In this document: positions 1 through 5,698 of the stretch, in pieces
How the letters are laid out: every line of letters starts with the position of its first letter
Numbering within the stretch: the first letter of the stretch is position 1
Source of the DNA: Methylophilus sp.
Lineage (GTDB): Bacteria > Pseudomonadota > Gammaproteobacteria > Burkholderiales > Methylophilaceae
Length of the DNA: 7,360 bases
Direction of reading: 5' to 3'
Assembly (NCBI GenBank): GCA_027489475.1
Contig: JAIXZQ010000233.1
Span: 1-7,360, forward strand
Made by a program: the position numbers and the translations under genes
Notes under the pieces: model-generated
Seen by the model: only the letters and a program-made list of their open reading frames with translations
The model's database searches: none
What the model was told of the DNA's origin: nothing

Positions 1-987
1 GCGCCAAGCCAGATGCGGGGTCAACTGATAATCCAGATTAATGGAATACCCCATGGCCTCGAGGCCTTCCCCTTGCGCACCACTGGCAATAATCGCGTGC
101 GGGTCATCAAAACGTTCAATTCGTCCCGCCCAATACAGCTGGTCAGACAACTTCACCCTCAGCATCAGGCTGCTGCTCCACCATCGCCATAAGCGATCAC
201 TGCCCGGTGCTGCCTGTTGCGCCCCTATGTCTAATGCGGCAATCAGCCCTGCGCGCTCTGTGAGCTGCCATTGGAGATAGGTGTCATGAAAATAGCGCAT
301 CTGCCGCCTATCGTTTTCTGACACATTGCCAATAAAAGAACTGCTGTTCAAGGTCAGCGCCGAGCTGGGGCGAAAGGTCAATTGATGACCAAACGCCGGG
401 GCTGTGCTCGATTGCGTGGGAGTGATGCGTTGCCAACCGGTTAACAGCAATGCACTGGCCTGCCAGCGCTGGTCTGCACTGCGCAAACTTAGTTTGGCCC
501 CGGTTTCATAATACGGCGAGTTATCCGCCATCAGGCTACGCGTCAGCGTCCAGTTTTCTAGGCCAATCGCACTCTCCACACCGATATGCGAAGGCATGAC
601 CCCCACATCTAGCCACACATCATGCGTGTCGCTGAGGCGCAAGCCTACATTGGCCTCGAATAATTGACGTAAGCCCGCGGACTCGGCAGCGTAATTGGCC
701 CGCATATATGTCCCCGAGGCTAAGGCCAGACGTGCACGAATCTGGTCGCGGTCAAGACTGGCTTTGATGAGAGCGAGTTGGATGCTGGGTTGATTTGTCT
801 CGGCATAGCTATACAGAAAGTCCGGACGACGGGTGGACGGCATACCGTCATAGGCGTAGTAGGTTTCCAGATAAGCCGACAGGCTGATGGCCGGGGAGAG
901 GGGTGTGGGGGTGGACTCAGGCTCAGCACAGGCGGACAGACTCCAAAGGCCTAAGAAAACCAACAGTGATAGACGTAAGCCCTGCAT
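1..987 (-). CDS. Outer-membrane beta-barrel porin, BBP2/OmpL-like family (3' end cut by window edge)
   Basis: A minus-strand frame stays open for 329 codons from an ATG at 985-987 to the left edge, so the C-terminus is missing. Residues 1-21 form a signal peptide (LRLSLLVFLGLWSL core) ending in LSACA, followed by acidic, proline-rich mature sequence. The rest has the alternating polar/aromatic strands of a beta barrel. Segments such as FLYSYAETNQPSIQLA (57-72), WLDVGVMPSHIG (123-134) and NWTLTRSLMADNSPYYETG (142-160) resemble the BBP2 (OmpL-like) porin family from memory. It should sit in the outer membrane and pass small solutes; the substrate is not visible. An in-frame TAA, the stop of the upstream ypjD gene, lies 27 nt before the ATG, so no earlier ATG is possible. 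There is no clear ribosome site, which fits translation following ypjD in one transcript. LSAC also matches a lipobox. Confidence 0.75.
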   Translation of the reverse strand, partial: MQGLRLSLLVFLGLWSLSACAEPESTPTPLSPAISLSAYLETYYAYDGMPSTRRPDFLYSYAETNQPSIQLALIKASLDRDQIRARLALASGTYMRANYAAESAGLRQLFEANVGLRLSDTHDVWLDVGVMPSHIGVESAIGLENWTLTRSLMADNSPYYETGAKLSLRSADQRWQASALLLTGWQRITPTQSSTAPAFGHQLTFRPSSALTLNSSSFIGNVSENDRRQMRYFHDTYLQWQLTERAGLIAALDIGAQQAAPGSDRLWRWWSSSLMLRVKLSDQLYWAGRIERFDDPHAIIASGAQGEGLEAMGYSINLDYQLTPHLAWR

Positions 988-1014
988 CAGAGGCCCGAGG
1001 GTAAAGGCTATGCC

Positions 1015-1839
1015 TTAGCGCCCCAACACCACATGCAATACAAACCGACTACCGATATAGGCCAGCATCAGCAGGACAAAGCCAAACAAAGTCCAGCGGG
1101 TGGCCACTTTGCCACGCCAGCCATATTTAAAGCGGCCAAACAACAGCCAAGCATAAATCAGCCATGAGGCAATGGAGAAGATGGTTTTATGGTTAAACTG
1201 CAACGGTTTGCCAAACAGGGTCTCACTAAACAACATGCCGCTGATAAGCGTGATGGTCAGCAATACAAAACCCACATGCAGCACCTTAAACAGCAATGCA
1301 TCCAGCACCAACAACGGGGGAAAGTCTGGCAGACTCAGCCAGCTATTTTTTTGATGCAGCGCCCGCTCAGCCATGCGCATCAAGCAGGCATGCAGCGCGG
1401 CAAAGGTAAACAAACTGTAGGCTAAGATGGCAATCAGGATATGCAGATTGAACAGGGTAAAGCCGTGGGTATCCACATAATAGTCTTTCACGGCAAAGCC
1501 AGGAATCAACACAAACAGCGCAGCAGGCGGCAGCACAAACGCCTGCAAGCTGCGTAAGGAATGGGTTAAGTCCGCAATCCAGTAAATCAATACAGTCAGC
1601 CAAAAAATGGCAGACAAGGAATAATAAATACCTAAATTAGGCAGGTTGACGGCAAAAATATCGCGGTACAACAAGCCACCATGCATGACCAAGCCCAGCG
1701 CCACCATGGCACTGTGCAGCTGAAACGGAAAAGCGTGTTCATTGACCGCCCGGCCAGCTTTGGCGAGCCGCCAGTAATCCAGCGCCACCGCCATATAGAC
1801 AAAGGCCACAATCAGATAAGGAAGCAAGTGATGAGTCAT
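1015..1839 (-). CDS. ypjD: YpjD-type inner-membrane protein, CcsA/cytochrome c assembly family
   Basis: A 274-residue, very hydrophobic protein with about eight membrane helices (roughly residues 5-22, 37-55, 70-88, 97-113, 129-152, 184-203, 217-235 and 247-270). It has the C-terminal signature of YpjD proteins: FNHKTIFSIASWLIYAWLL (215-233) and RFKYGWRGKVATRWTL. Conserved histidines such as H133 and H217 could contact haem as in CcsA relatives, but the tryptophan-rich WWD motif of true CcsA haem handlers is absent, so a direct role in cytochrome c assembly is not shown. The position next to and divergent from ffh matches many proteobacteria, including E. coli. The frame also has an ATG at 1906-1908, adding 23 polar residues. 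I prefer 1837-1839 because the hydrophobic helix then starts at once and the length fits the family. Neither ATG has a convincing ribosome site. The porin follows 27 nt downstream. Confidence 0.85.
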   Translation of the reverse strand: MTHHLLPYLIVAFVYMAVALDYWRLAKAGRAVNEHAFPFQLHSAMVALGLVMHGGLLYRDIFAVNLPNLGIYYSLSAIFWLTVLIYWIADLTHSLRSLQAFVLPPAALFVLIPGFAVKDYYVDTHGFTLFNLHILIAILAYSLFTFAALHACLMRMAERALHQKNSWLSLPDFPPLLVLDALLFKVLHVGFVLLTITLISGMLFSETLFGKPLQFNHKTIFSIASWLIYAWLLFGRFKYGWRGKVATRWTLFGFVLLMLAYIGSRFVLHVVLGR

Positions 1840-1845
1840 GCCCGC

Positions 1846-1851
1846 ATTATG
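1846..1851 (-). promoter_or_regulatory. Possible -10 element for ypjD (start point at or near the ATG)
   Basis: On the minus strand CATAAT is followed by GCGGGC and then the preferred ypjD ATG. If it is a real -10, transcription would begin almost at the start codon and give a leaderless message, which would explain the missing ribosome site. No good -35 lies at 16-18 bp, so the support is weak. Confidence 0.25.
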
Positions 1852-1963
1852 GCAAAACTCGCTGCAATCTACTAGCACTGTGCGGGCATTGCGGCTGGCT
1901 AAAGACATTTATGCGAGTCTGACCGCCGCATCAGGTAAAATTACGGCAAACGTGCATTACGCA

Positions 1964-1970
1964 AGAAAGG
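1964..1970 (+). promoter_or_regulatory. Ribosome binding site of ffh
   Basis: AGAAAGG lies six bases before the ffh ATG at 1977, at normal spacing, and fixes this start. A possible -10 (TAAAAT, 1936-1941) lies upstream, but no -35 at proper spacing is evident, so the ffh promoter itself is not called. Confidence 0.6.
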
Positions 1971-1976
1971 TTCATC

Positions 1977-3338
1977 ATGTTAGAAAATCTGACCGGTCGT
2001 TTGCAGGGCGTCATTAAGACCCTGCGTGGCCAAGCCCGACTCACTGAAGAAAACATCGCTGACGCCATGCGCGAGGTGCGTATGGCGCTTCTGGAGGCCG
2101 ACGTGGCTTTGCCGGTGGTCAAAGACTTTATTGCGCGCGTGAAAGCGCGAGCTAATGGCCGAGAAGTGCTGCAAAGCTTAACGCCTGGCCAAGCCGTGAT
2201 TGAAGTGGTGAATGAAGAGCTGACCGCCTTGATGGGGCAAGCCAATGTAGGCCTGAATCTGGCGGCTGTGCCGCCGGTGGTCATCTTGATGGCGGGCTTG
2301 CAAGGGGCGGGTAAAACCACCACCGCCGGCAAATTGGGTAAACTGCTTAAAGAACAAAAGAAAAAAGTGTTGCTCGCCAGTGCAGACGTCTATCGTCCCG
2401 CCGCTATCACGCAGTTGCAAACCTTGGCCAAGCAGCTCGATATCGACTGTTTTGACTCCAACCCGCAGCAAACGCCGCTGGACATCGCCGCGCAAGTGTT
2501 AGACCACGCCAAGCGCAGCTACTACGATGTGGTGATTTTTGACACTGCCGGTCGACTCGCCATTGATGAAGCCATGATGGCCGAGATTCAGGCCTTACAT
2601 GCCACCCTCAAACCGACCGAAACCTTGTTTGTGGTGGACGCGATGCAAGGGCAAGATGCAGTTAACACGGCCAAGGCGTTTGGTGAAGCCTTGCCGCTCA
2701 CCGGCGTTATTGTCACCAAGTTGGATGGCGATGCGCGTGGCGGTGCCGCCTTGTCGGTGCGCCAAATCACGGGTAAGCCGATTAAATTTATCGGCGTCAG
2801 CGAAAAAGTTGATGGGCTGGAGCCGTTCCATCCCGACCGCATGGCGGGGCGTATCTTGGGCATGGGCGATGTGCTTGGCCTGATTGAAGAAGCGCACAAA
2901 AAAGTCGATTTGGCCGAGGCGCAAAAGGTCGCTGATAAAATTAAATCGGGGGCTAAATTTGACCTCGAAGACTTTAAATCGCAAATGCTGCAAATGCGCA
3001 AAATGGGCGGCATGGCCTCCCTGATGGATAAAATGCCTTCACAAATTGCCGGCATGGCGCAAAAAATCAACACCGACGATGTTGACCAATCCATGCGCCG
3101 CATTGAAGGTATCATCAACAGCATGACGCCCGAAGAGCGCCGTAAACCCGAGCTGATTAAAGCCACCCGCAAAAAACGCATTGCCGCTGGCAGTGGTGTG
3201 CAAGTGCAAGATGTCAACCGACTGCTAAATCAGTTTGAAGAAACACAAAAAATGATGAAAATGTTTAGCAAAGGCGGCATGGCTAAAATGATGCGTGGCT
3301 TGGGCGGCATGATGGGTGGTAAGTTGCCCGGTATGTAA
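1977..3338 (+). CDS. ffh: Signal recognition particle protein Ffh (SRP54 homologue, GTPase)
   Basis: A complete 453-residue Ffh. With 4.5S RNA it forms the bacterial signal recognition particle, binds signal sequences emerging from ribosomes and docks with FtsY at the inner membrane. The N domain (about 1-95) holds ALLEADVAL (37-45). The G domain (about 96-295) has the P-loop GLQGAGKTT (107-115), DVYRPAA (137-143), DTAGR (189-193) and the guanine-specificity motif TKLD (247-250), followed by GDARGGAAL. The M domain (about 325-453) is rich in methionine, for example RKMGGMASLMDKMP, and carries the RNA-binding stretch RKKRIAAGSG (398-407). The tail KMMRGLGGMMGGKLPGM is typical. Length and all motifs are normal. 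It is the first gene rightward from the divergent ypjD. No simple T-tailed terminator follows the stop before the tRNA promoter. Confidence 0.98.
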   Translation: MLENLTGRLQGVIKTLRGQARLTEENIADAMREVRMALLEADVALPVVKDFIARVKARANGREVLQSLTPGQAVIEVVNEELTALMGQANVGLNLAAVPPVVILMAGLQGAGKTTTAGKLGKLLKEQKKKVLLASADVYRPAAITQLQTLAKQLDIDCFDSNPQQTPLDIAAQVLDHAKRSYYDVVIFDTAGRLAIDEAMMAEIQALHATLKPTETLFVVDAMQGQDAVNTAKAFGEALPLTGVIVTKLDGDARGGAALSVRQITGKPIKFIGVSEKVDGLEPFHPDRMAGRILGMGDVLGLIEEAHKKVDLAEAQKVADKIKSGAKFDLEDFKSQMLQMRKMGGMASLMDKMPSQIAGMAQKINTDDVDQSMRRIEGIINSMTPEERRKPELIKATRKKRIAAGSGVQVQDVNRLLNQFEETQKMMKMFSKGGMAKMMRGLGGMMGGKLPGM

Positions 3339-3423
3339 GGGGTGCGGCCCGCTGACCAGTACCGCAACCGGGTTAAAGCAGGGGAATCAAGGCGAACTGG
3401 ATAGCAATTAAAGCCAAGTCGAT

Positions 3424-3490
3424 AAAAAACTAAATATTTTAGAAAAAACCGTAAATCAGCATTGACCAAAATAGAATCATCCCCCATAAT
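3424..3490 (+). promoter_or_regulatory. Strong sigma-70 promoter of the tRNA-Lys gene with UP-like element
   Basis: TTGACC (3462-3467) and CATAAT (3485-3490) are separated by exactly 17 bp, putting the start near 3497 and a leader of about 43 nt before the tRNA. Upstream, 3424-3448 is almost pure A/T with two runs of six A, at the place of an UP element bound by the alpha subunit of RNA polymerase. The bases after the -10 are CGCG (3491-3494), a GC-rich discriminator as in growth-rate and stringently controlled stable-RNA promoters. Confidence 0.75.
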
Positions 3491-3539
3491 CGCGTTCTTT
3501 CAAATTTGACGCAAAACAGCGCTTCAAACAAGAAATAAT

Positions 3540-3615
3540 GGGGTGTTAGCTCAGCTGGTAGAGCAGCGGACTTTTAATCCGTTTGTCGTGGGTTCGATCC
3601 CCGCACACCCTACCA
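3540..3615 (+). tRNA. trnK: tRNA-Lys (anticodon UUU), CCA encoded
   Basis: The 76 bases fold into a full cloverleaf. The acceptor stem is 3540-3546 with 3605-3611. The D arm is GCTC/GAGC around AGCTGGTA (3549-3564). The anticodon stem is GCGGA/TCCGT (3566-3570 and 3578-3582), its loop is CTTTTAA with anticodon TTT at 3573-3575, and the variable loop is TTGTC. The T arm is GTGGG/CCCGC around TTCGATC (3588-3604). The discriminator base is A3612 and the CCA end (3613-3615) is encoded. It reads AAA and AAG lysine codons. Its own promoter and terminator make it a single-gene unit. One oddity is that the first acceptor pair is G-U (G3540 with T3611) instead of G-C. Confidence 0.97.
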
Positions 3616-3621
3616 AACACA

Positions 3622-3653
3622 AAAAACGGCTTGCAGAAATGCAAGCCGTTTTT
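3622..3653 (+). terminator. Intrinsic terminator of tRNA-Lys, probably bidirectional
   Basis: A perfect 14-bp inverted repeat, AAAAACGGCTTGCA (3622-3635) and its complement (3640-3653), closes a GAAA loop. The GC core CGGCTTGCA is followed by TTTTT on the plus strand. The matching A run on the left becomes a T run on the minus strand, so the same hairpin can stop transcripts from the hydrolase gene, whose stop codon is at 3834. It starts seven bases after the tRNA CCA end. Confidence 0.9.
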
Positions 3654-3734
3654 CATTTATAAAGCTTGATAGACGCTCACAATACAAGCGCAATATTTTC
3701 GCCAGTTGTTTTTTGCGAGGCAGAGCAAGTTTTC

Positions 3735-3763
3735 ATGGTTGCGAGAAGTGTATGGTTGCAAGA
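3735..3763. repeat. Short tandem direct repeat (ATGGTTGCRAGA twice)
   Basis: ATGGTTGCGAGA (3735-3746) recurs as ATGGTTGCAAGA (3752-3763), with 11 of 12 bases the same and a period of 17. The second copy runs into the bulged hairpin that follows. Its function is unknown; it could be part of a small dispersed element. Confidence 0.5.
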
Positions 3764-3789
3764 CCTGACCCCTATGGTCAGTCTTTTTT
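3761..3789 (+). terminator. Bulged T-tailed hairpin; second terminator or REP-like element
   Basis: AGACCTGACC (3761-3770) pairs with GGTCAGTCT (3776-3784), giving nine base pairs with one bulged C at 3765 and a CCTAT loop. T3784-T3789 follow on the plus strand, so it has the form of a rightward terminator. No gene lies between it and the better terminator at 3622-3653, so it could be a back-up stop, the end of an unseen small RNA, or a dispersed palindromic repeat. On the minus strand it has no T tail, so it is not the hydrolase terminator. Confidence 0.5.
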
Positions 3790-3833
3790 AAGCGACAGCG
3801 ACCGAGAATAAATGAAGTCTGCTGATGCCTATA

Positions 3834-4685
3834 TTAGTCTTCTAATAGTACAGCCAGTAACTTTTGCGGCTGGTCTACAAAGCCAAAATGACCGGTGTTT
3901 TCTAGCGTTTTAATCGTGATATTTCCCAATGCCTGTGCCGTGCGTTGGCGCTCAGCAAGGGTTGACCAGTCGTTATCACCATACACCAAGGTTACAGGCG
4001 CTTTAACACGACTGTAAAGCGCCCGTGCCGCAGGCCACGATTTCCAATTGGCAAACACATTACGTTCTACATATCTATAGCCTCTGCGGTATCCAGTTCG
4101 ATTGAATACACTTAATAATTTAACGGGCATCCAACGTTTATTTTTTAAACCACCTTTCATCGCTAGGCCCAAAAATAACCAATTTTCAAACAGCGCAAAG
4201 AATGCGCCATAAAAGGGGACTGCATAATTTGCAATCACGATATTAGCAAACAGATTGCCTCTACGTATGCCATCTGCGTAGCGCGTTTCGTAGTCATAGG
4301 TGTTTGACGCCACTACTTTTGTAATGCGTCCAGGAATCTCAGCGGCCACTGTCAGGGCTAAAACCGCACCTATTGACTCTCCCGCCAGCGTGACATCGTT
4401 TAAATCACACTTTTGGATAAACCTCATCATCGCCTGTCGCATGGTCGGTTCGTCATAGTGAATGTTGGTATCAATAGATGATTGGCCATGGCCCGGTAAA
4501 TCGACTGCATAAACCGTGTAGTGTTTTGCCAGTTCGGGAATGACTTCATTAAAATATTCTAGTTGCGTACGTATGGTGTGTATCAGTATCAGCGGCTTGC
4601 CGGCGCCTACTTTGAGATAGCGTAGCGTGCAGTTTCTATCAATATTGATTGTTTCAAGATGGCCTAATGTGGAGACGTCAATCAT
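3834..4685 (-). CDS. Alpha/beta-fold hydrolase, unknown substrate
   Basis: A complete 283-residue cytoplasmic hydrolase with no signal peptide. The fold is seen in PLILIHT (31-37), VYAVDLPGHGQS (58-69) and the nucleophile elbow AGESIGA (101-107), with Ser104 as nucleophile. VTLVYGDNDW (231-240) carries the acid, most likely Asp239, and NTGHFGF (263-269) carries His266. The usual HG of the oxyanion loop is replaced by HTIRTQ (36-41), so it belongs to a subgroup. The cap region (about 130-220) is basic and aromatic. Ester, lactone or similar hydrolysis is expected, but the substrate cannot be read from sequence. AGGAA lies nine bases before the ATG. The gene is divergent from a TetR repressor 171 bp away, with palindromic operators between them, so it is probably derepressed by a small molecule, perhaps its own substrate. 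Confidence 0.85.
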   Translation of the reverse strand: MIDVSTLGHLETINIDRNCTLRYLKVGAGKPLILIHTIRTQLEYFNEVIPELAKHYTVYAVDLPGHGQSSIDTNIHYDEPTMRQAMMRFIQKCDLNDVTLAGESIGAVLALTVAAEIPGRITKVVASNTYDYETRYADGIRRGNLFANIVIANYAVPFYGAFFALFENWLFLGLAMKGGLKNKRWMPVKLLSVFNRTGYRRGYRYVERNVFANWKSWPAARALYSRVKAPVTLVYGDNDWSTLAERQRTAQALGNITIKTLENTGHFGFVDQPQKLLAVLLED

Positions 4686-4707
4686 GGGGGCTGATTCCTA
4701 AATGTTG

Positions 4708-4736
4708 AATTTAATAGTTCATGTTTACCTCATCAA
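4708..4736 (-). promoter_or_regulatory. Candidate sigma-70 promoter of the hydrolase gene
   Basis: On the minus strand TTGATG (4731-4736) and TAAATT (4708-4713) are 17 bp apart, each matching four of six consensus bases. Transcription would start near 4701 and leave a short leader containing the AGGAA ribosome site. The -35 lies inside a separate 14-bp dyad at 4728-4741, and the TetR operator at 4759-4770 is upstream. Other promoters in this A/T-rich stretch are possible. Confidence 0.35.
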
Positions 4737-4741
4737 TGAGG
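4728..4741. promoter_or_regulatory. 14-bp dyad over the candidate hydrolase -35
   Basis: CCTCAT and ATGAGG are perfect inverted arms separated by two bases. The two-base gap is too short for an RNA loop without opening pairs, so it looks more like a protein binding site than a hairpin. It differs from the two TetR operators nearby, so another regulator might use it. Confidence 0.35.
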
Positions 4742-4758
4742 CATATCTTTTAAATATG

Positions 4759-4770
4759 TACCAATTGGTA
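4759..4770. promoter_or_regulatory. TetR-type operator 1 (hydrolase side)
   Basis: TACCAATTGGTA is a perfect 12-bp palindrome. It is framed by a second inverted repeat, ATATCTTTTAAA (4743-4754) and its exact complement (4771-4782), four bases off centre. It closely matches the site at 4814-4825, 55 bp away, and both lie in the region between the hydrolase and the TetR gene, so the TetR protein is the likely ligand. Confidence 0.75.
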
Positions 4771-4800
4771 TTTAAAAGATATTAAACAATAATTTTTTTG

Positions 4801-4829
4801 TCAACTAATTTATTACCAAGTGGTATGAT
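4801..4829 (+). promoter_or_regulatory. Extended -10 promoter of the TetR gene
   Basis: TATGAT (4824-4829) is preceded by TGG (4821-4823), making an extended -10 of the TGn type, which can do without a good -35. TCAACT (4801-4806), 17 bp upstream, is a poor -35. The start would be near 4836, about 20 nt before the ATG. Confidence 0.55.
4814..4825. promoter_or_regulatory. TetR-type operator 2 (repressor side)
   Basis: TACCAAGTGGTA matches operator 1 in 11 of 12 positions. Its right end overlaps the predicted -10 of the repressor gene (TATGAT, 4824-4829), so bound repressor would block RNA polymerase and limit its own synthesis. Confidence 0.75.
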
Positions 4830-4856
4830 AATAAAAATGATCAAGTGGGCGAGTGA

Positions 4857-5501
4857 ATGAATACAGAACACAATCAACCAGTGAATGCTGTAAAGCGCCG
4901 CGGTAGACCGCCTGCATTTAACCAAGACCAAGCGCTAGAAAGTGCGATGCAGACGTTTTGGACGTTTGGCTATGAAGGGACGTCTATGGCTGCGCTGATC
5001 GAGGCCATGAAGATGAACAAACCGAGTATTTATGCCGCATTTGGTAACAAAGAGGCGTTGTTTAACCAAGTGCTGGATAAATATGTTTCTGGCCCAAGTG
5101 CTTTTGTTAAAGAAGCGCTGGCCGAGCCGACGGCATATTTGGTGGTCAAAAAATTTCTGACGCAAGCGGTTGCGTTATTAACGCAACAAGACACACCGCG
5201 TGGCTGCATGATAGTGCAAGGCGCATTGTCGTGCGGACCTGAGGCAGCAATGATGCAGAAAAAACTGATGGCTTATCGCGCTCGCTTAGAAGAAGGGCTG
5301 AAACAACGCTTTGAGATTGCCAAACAACAAGGCGATTTGCCCGCAGCGTCAAATATCCAAGCACTGGCCAAATATGTGGCCACGCTTCACCAAGGCATTT
5401 CAGTGCAAGCTTCAAGTGGCGCGAGCAAAGAGGCGTTGCTAGAGATGATTGAGATTGCGCTGATTAACTGGCCAATGACAGTCAACCATACCAAGCCTTA
5501 A
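4857..5501 (+). CDS. TetR/AcrR-family transcriptional repressor
   Basis: A complete 214-residue one-component regulator. The basic N-terminal arm KRRGRPPAFNQDQAL (13-27) leads into the TetR DNA-binding domain: the helix ALESAMQTFWTFGYEGTSMAAL (26-47) and the recognition segment MNKPSIYAAFGNKEALF (53-69). This form of the domain is common in regulators of divergent oxidoreductase, hydrolase or efflux genes. The C-terminal ligand domain (about 80-214) is helical and includes GCMIVQGALSCG with two cysteines, which is usual in this subgroup and may or may not matter for sensing. The ribosome site is weak (GAG just before the ATG). The gene is divergent from the hydrolase and shares its control region. 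I infer that it represses both genes until a ligand binds; the ligand is unknown. Confidence 0.92.
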   Translation: MNTEHNQPVNAVKRRGRPPAFNQDQALESAMQTFWTFGYEGTSMAALIEAMKMNKPSIYAAFGNKEALFNQVLDKYVSGPSAFVKEALAEPTAYLVVKKFLTQAVALLTQQDTPRGCMIVQGALSCGPEAAMMQKKLMAYRARLEEGLKQRFEIAKQQGDLPAASNIQALAKYVATLHQGISVQASSGASKEALLEMIEIALINWPMTVNHTKP

Positions 5502-5583
5502 TGCAGTATCAGGCCACATAGCAATGTGCAGCCGATTTCAATGCTTGATTCCCACCGTCGCATAGGAATGTGCAATCAATCGA

Positions 5584-5604
5584 GAGACACCGAAGTCTCG
5601 TTTT
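5584..5604 (+). terminator. Weak candidate terminator downstream of tetR
   Basis: GAGAC (5584-5588) and GTCTC (5595-5599) can form a 5-bp stem with an ACCGAA loop, followed by G and TTTT (5601-5604). The stem is short and the U run brief, so termination would be partial at best. It lies between the tetR stop and the promoter of the next operon. Confidence 0.3.
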
Positions 5605-5608
5605 ACGC

Positions 5609-5636
5609 TTGTTAAGTGATTAAAATTTATTATAAA
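5609..5636 (+). promoter_or_regulatory. Candidate promoter of the arsR-persulfide dioxygenase-tauE operon
   Basis: TTGTTA (5609-5614) and TATAAA (5631-5636) are 16 bp apart, matching four and five of six consensus bases. The start would fall near 5643, at the left edge of the long dyad at 5642-5669. The surrounding DNA is very A/T-rich, so other -10 elements cannot be excluded. Confidence 0.5.
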
Positions 5637-5641
5637 TATAT

Positions 5642-5669
5642 GTATATATAACTAATTAGTAATATATAC
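5642..5669. promoter_or_regulatory. 28-bp dyad, likely operator of the ArsR-family regulator
   Basis: The dyad is centred between 5655 and 5656, inside the perfect palindrome ACTAATTAGT (5651-5660). The arms GTATATAT (5642-5649) and ATATATAC (5662-5669) match exactly, so 13 of 14 pairs agree and only 5650/5661 do not. It overlaps the predicted transcription start and ends 29 bp before the arsR ATG, the usual place for an autoregulated ArsR operator. A/T-rich dyads are known for BigR-like ArsR proteins. Confidence 0.7.
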
Positions 5670-5698
5670 TTAAACTTAATCAATTTACAAAGCATGGT

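Noticed and set aside
41..280. 79-codon plus-strand frame opposite the porin
   Set aside because: Antisense to the porin reading frame, which has a signal peptide and beta-barrel pattern; no independent support.
1931..2495. Open minus-strand frames over the 5' half of ffh
   Set aside because: They overlap ffh in antisense and have no recognisable motif or ribosome site.
2588..3217. Long open frame of 209 codons on the minus strand inside ffh
   Set aside because: It lies entirely opposite a complete, well-conserved ffh and its translation is serine-, arginine- and proline-rich with no domain; it is a shadow of the codon pattern.
3341..3369. GGTGCGG/CCGCAACC inverted repeat just after ffh as a terminator
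   Set aside because: The stem needs a bulge and no T run follows (GGGTTAAAG), so it is not an intrinsic terminator.
5515..5528. CACAT-AGCA-ATGTG small hairpin after tetR
   Set aside because: Only five pairs, no T run and no evident partner; within chance expectation.
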